From contig DBTQ01000010.1 of assembly GCA_002307135.1 (NCBI GenBank), positions 55,799 to 119,798 of the forward strand: a stretch of 64,000 nucleotides of DNA. Reading direction: 5' to 3'. The translations under genes and the position numbers were made by a program. Positions 62,834 through 64,000 of this stretch are shown here, piece by piece (position 1 is the first letter of the stretch; every line of letters starts with the position of its first letter). Below the pieces are notes generated by a model. The model was not told the DNA's origin. It searched no databases and saw nothing but the letters and a program-made list of their open reading frames with translations. The stretch is from Bacteroidetes bacterium UBA1312. Lineage in GTDB: Bacteria; Bacteroidota; Bacteroidia; Chitinophagales; Chitinophagaceae.

Positions 62834-64000
62834 ATGCGGCATTTCAGCATCATCATAACAATTATCTTATTTTTTTCAATTGAGCTAAATGCTCAGCAAC
62901 CCATTTCGCGCAATGAATTAGAAAAACGCAGACAGGCAATTGTTGAATCGCTTAAAGAAACTCAGGATCAATTGGAGGCAACTAAAAAAGACCATAAAGC
63001 GACAATGAGTCAATTGCAAGCCTTGCAGGCCAAGCTTAATGCCCGCGAAAAATTGATTAGTAATATCAATCAGGAAATGGGACACTTGGACAATGATATT
63101 AAATCATCTTCGAATGATGTAATAACGCTTCGCAGTAATCTTTCCATTTTACAAGAGCGCTATGCGCAATCTGTAAGGTATGCTTACAGCAACCGTAGTT
63201 CTTATAATACCTTGGCTTTTATTTTTTCATCTGGCGACTTTAATGATGCCTTGCGCAGAATGAAATACATGAAAAAATACCGAGACTACAGAAAAAATCA
63301 AGTTGAGGATATCAAACTAACACAAAATAAAATAGAAAATAAAATAAATGTCCTCAATTCTGTAAAAACACAAAAGGGCGTACTATTAACTGCAGAAGAA
63401 CAACAAAAACTAGCAATTCAGGAAGAACGGAACCAAACAACTGTAGTAGTAAATGAACTAAAAGGGCGCGAACAAGAATTGGTAAAAGACCTTGATAATA
63501 AAAGAAAAAGTGCTAAGAGATTGGATAATGCTATTAGCGAAGCCATTCGTAAAGAAATCGAAATAGCTCGAAAAAAAGCGGAAGATGATGAGCGCCGCCG
63601 TAAAGCCGACGAAATGAGAAAAGCGGCAGAACTCGCTGCTGCACAAAAGGCTGCAGTCAACCAACCAAACGTTTATGGCAGTGGTAATTCAAAAGTAATA
63701 TTGGGAAGTGGAGCAAGATACGATGTACCTACACCTTCCACCACTACGAATACTAAACCAGCAGTTAACAAACCCAACAATACCCACGAAGGGAATAAGC
63801 CCAATTACGCCACGGCAAATACAAGTTCAAATTATGCTCCTGTGGCTACAGCGGTTAACAGAACATCAACAGGTAAGGCTCGACCACACTATACAGCAGC
63901 AGCCACTCCGGAAAGTTCTGAGCTTTCTAAAAGTTTTGAAAGTAACAGAGGACGATTACCATGGCCTGTAGAGCGAGGTGTCGTTACAGATCCGTTTGGG
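62834..64000 (+). CDS. EnvC-like murein hydrolase activator (M23), 3' end cut
   Basis: Incomplete: 389 codons are open to the window edge. The start ATG at 62834 gives a signal peptide (MRHFSIIITIILFFSIELNAQ), then a long coiled coil (about 25-270; ELEKRRQAIVESLKETQDQLEATKKD onward), an Asn/Thr-rich linker, and LPWPVERGVVTDPFG, the beginning of the LytM/M23 domain. It is expected to activate amidases at the septum. A TATTTTTG box (62799-62806) lies upstream. No other gene is seen on the strand in 62590-62833. Confidence 0.9.
   Translation, partial: MRHFSIIITIILFFSIELNAQQPISRNELEKRRQAIVESLKETQDQLEATKKDHKATMSQLQALQAKLNAREKLISNINQEMGHLDNDIKSSSNDVITLRSNLSILQERYAQSVRYAYSNRSSYNTLAFIFSSGDFNDALRRMKYMKKYRDYRKNQVEDIKLTQNKIENKINVLNSVKTQKGVLLTAEEQQKLAIQEERNQTTVVVNELKGREQELVKDLDNKRKSAKRLDNAISEAIRKEIEIARKKAEDDERRRKADEMRKAAELAAAQKAAVNQPNVYGSGNSKVILGSGARYDVPTPSTTTNTKPAVNKPNNTHEGNKPNYATANTSSNYAPVATAVNRTSTGKARPHYTAAATPESSELSKSFESNRGRLPWPVERGVVTDPFG

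Overview
The window is a 64 kb piece of a Bacteroidota chromosome, most likely from the Chitinophagia/Sphingobacteriia side of the phylum; I cannot name the genus. The evidence is: AT-rich DNA with A-rich start regions and little Shine-Dalgarno sequence; repeated TAnnTTTG boxes (the phylum's -7 element) just upstream of starts; phylum-typical families (HYC_CC_PP protein, S46 dipeptidyl peptidase, a Bacteroidota-type zinc-less sirtuin, a eukaryote-like class I NrdB, ECF sigma modules); and a bacillithiol gene (bshA).

Layout. 0-6.6 kb: a cut tRNA-Ser(UGA), lipoprotein MsrA, a BadF-type kinase, a small conserved protein, an FMN reductase, then a cobalamin riboswitch leading into nrdB-nrdA. 6.6-15.5 kb: an ECF sigma/anti-sigma/Spy-like module, a non-canonical CLC protein, an AhpD-like protein, a Fic protein, a second ECF module and bshA. 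15.5-17.5 kb: a small metal-related set (HYC_CC_PP, HMA domain, beta-barrel). 18.7-21.1 kb: an arsenic operon (arsR, DUF6428, acr3, arsC). 21-26 kb: ordinary genes (endonuclease/phosphatase, M28 peptidase, sirtuin, YihY).

26.0-31.9 kb is the accessory region. It starts with an array of consecutive hairpins built on one GGTA/TACC-type unit. Then come four gene units, all read on the minus strand, each ending in an imperfect inverted repeat with attC-like ends (TAAC...GTTA). The units hold an orphan protein; a ParA with a small partner; a two-gene CBASS (CD-NTase plus S-4TM pore-forming effector); and a small protein with a PD-(D/E)XK-like protein. I read this as an integron-type cassette array without a visible integrase.

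32-39 kb: beta-lactamase-like hydrolase, lactonase, DinB, gyrA and an acyltransferase. 39.2-41.9 kb: a second defence-like patch (SymE, divergent XRE regulator, AAA ATPase overlapping a REase-like protein). 43-46 kb: an ArsR-SRPBCC-DoxX operon with twin operators, four tandem REP-like repeats, MepB and YdeI. 46-64 kb: housekeeping and envelope genes, namely DPP7-like peptidase, class III PhaC, MltD-like transglycosylase, TatA, ABC-F, cold-shock protein, CinA with thioesterase, OmpA, YigZ, QueG, FucP-like transporter, Kup, and an EnvC-like hydrolase cut by the window end.
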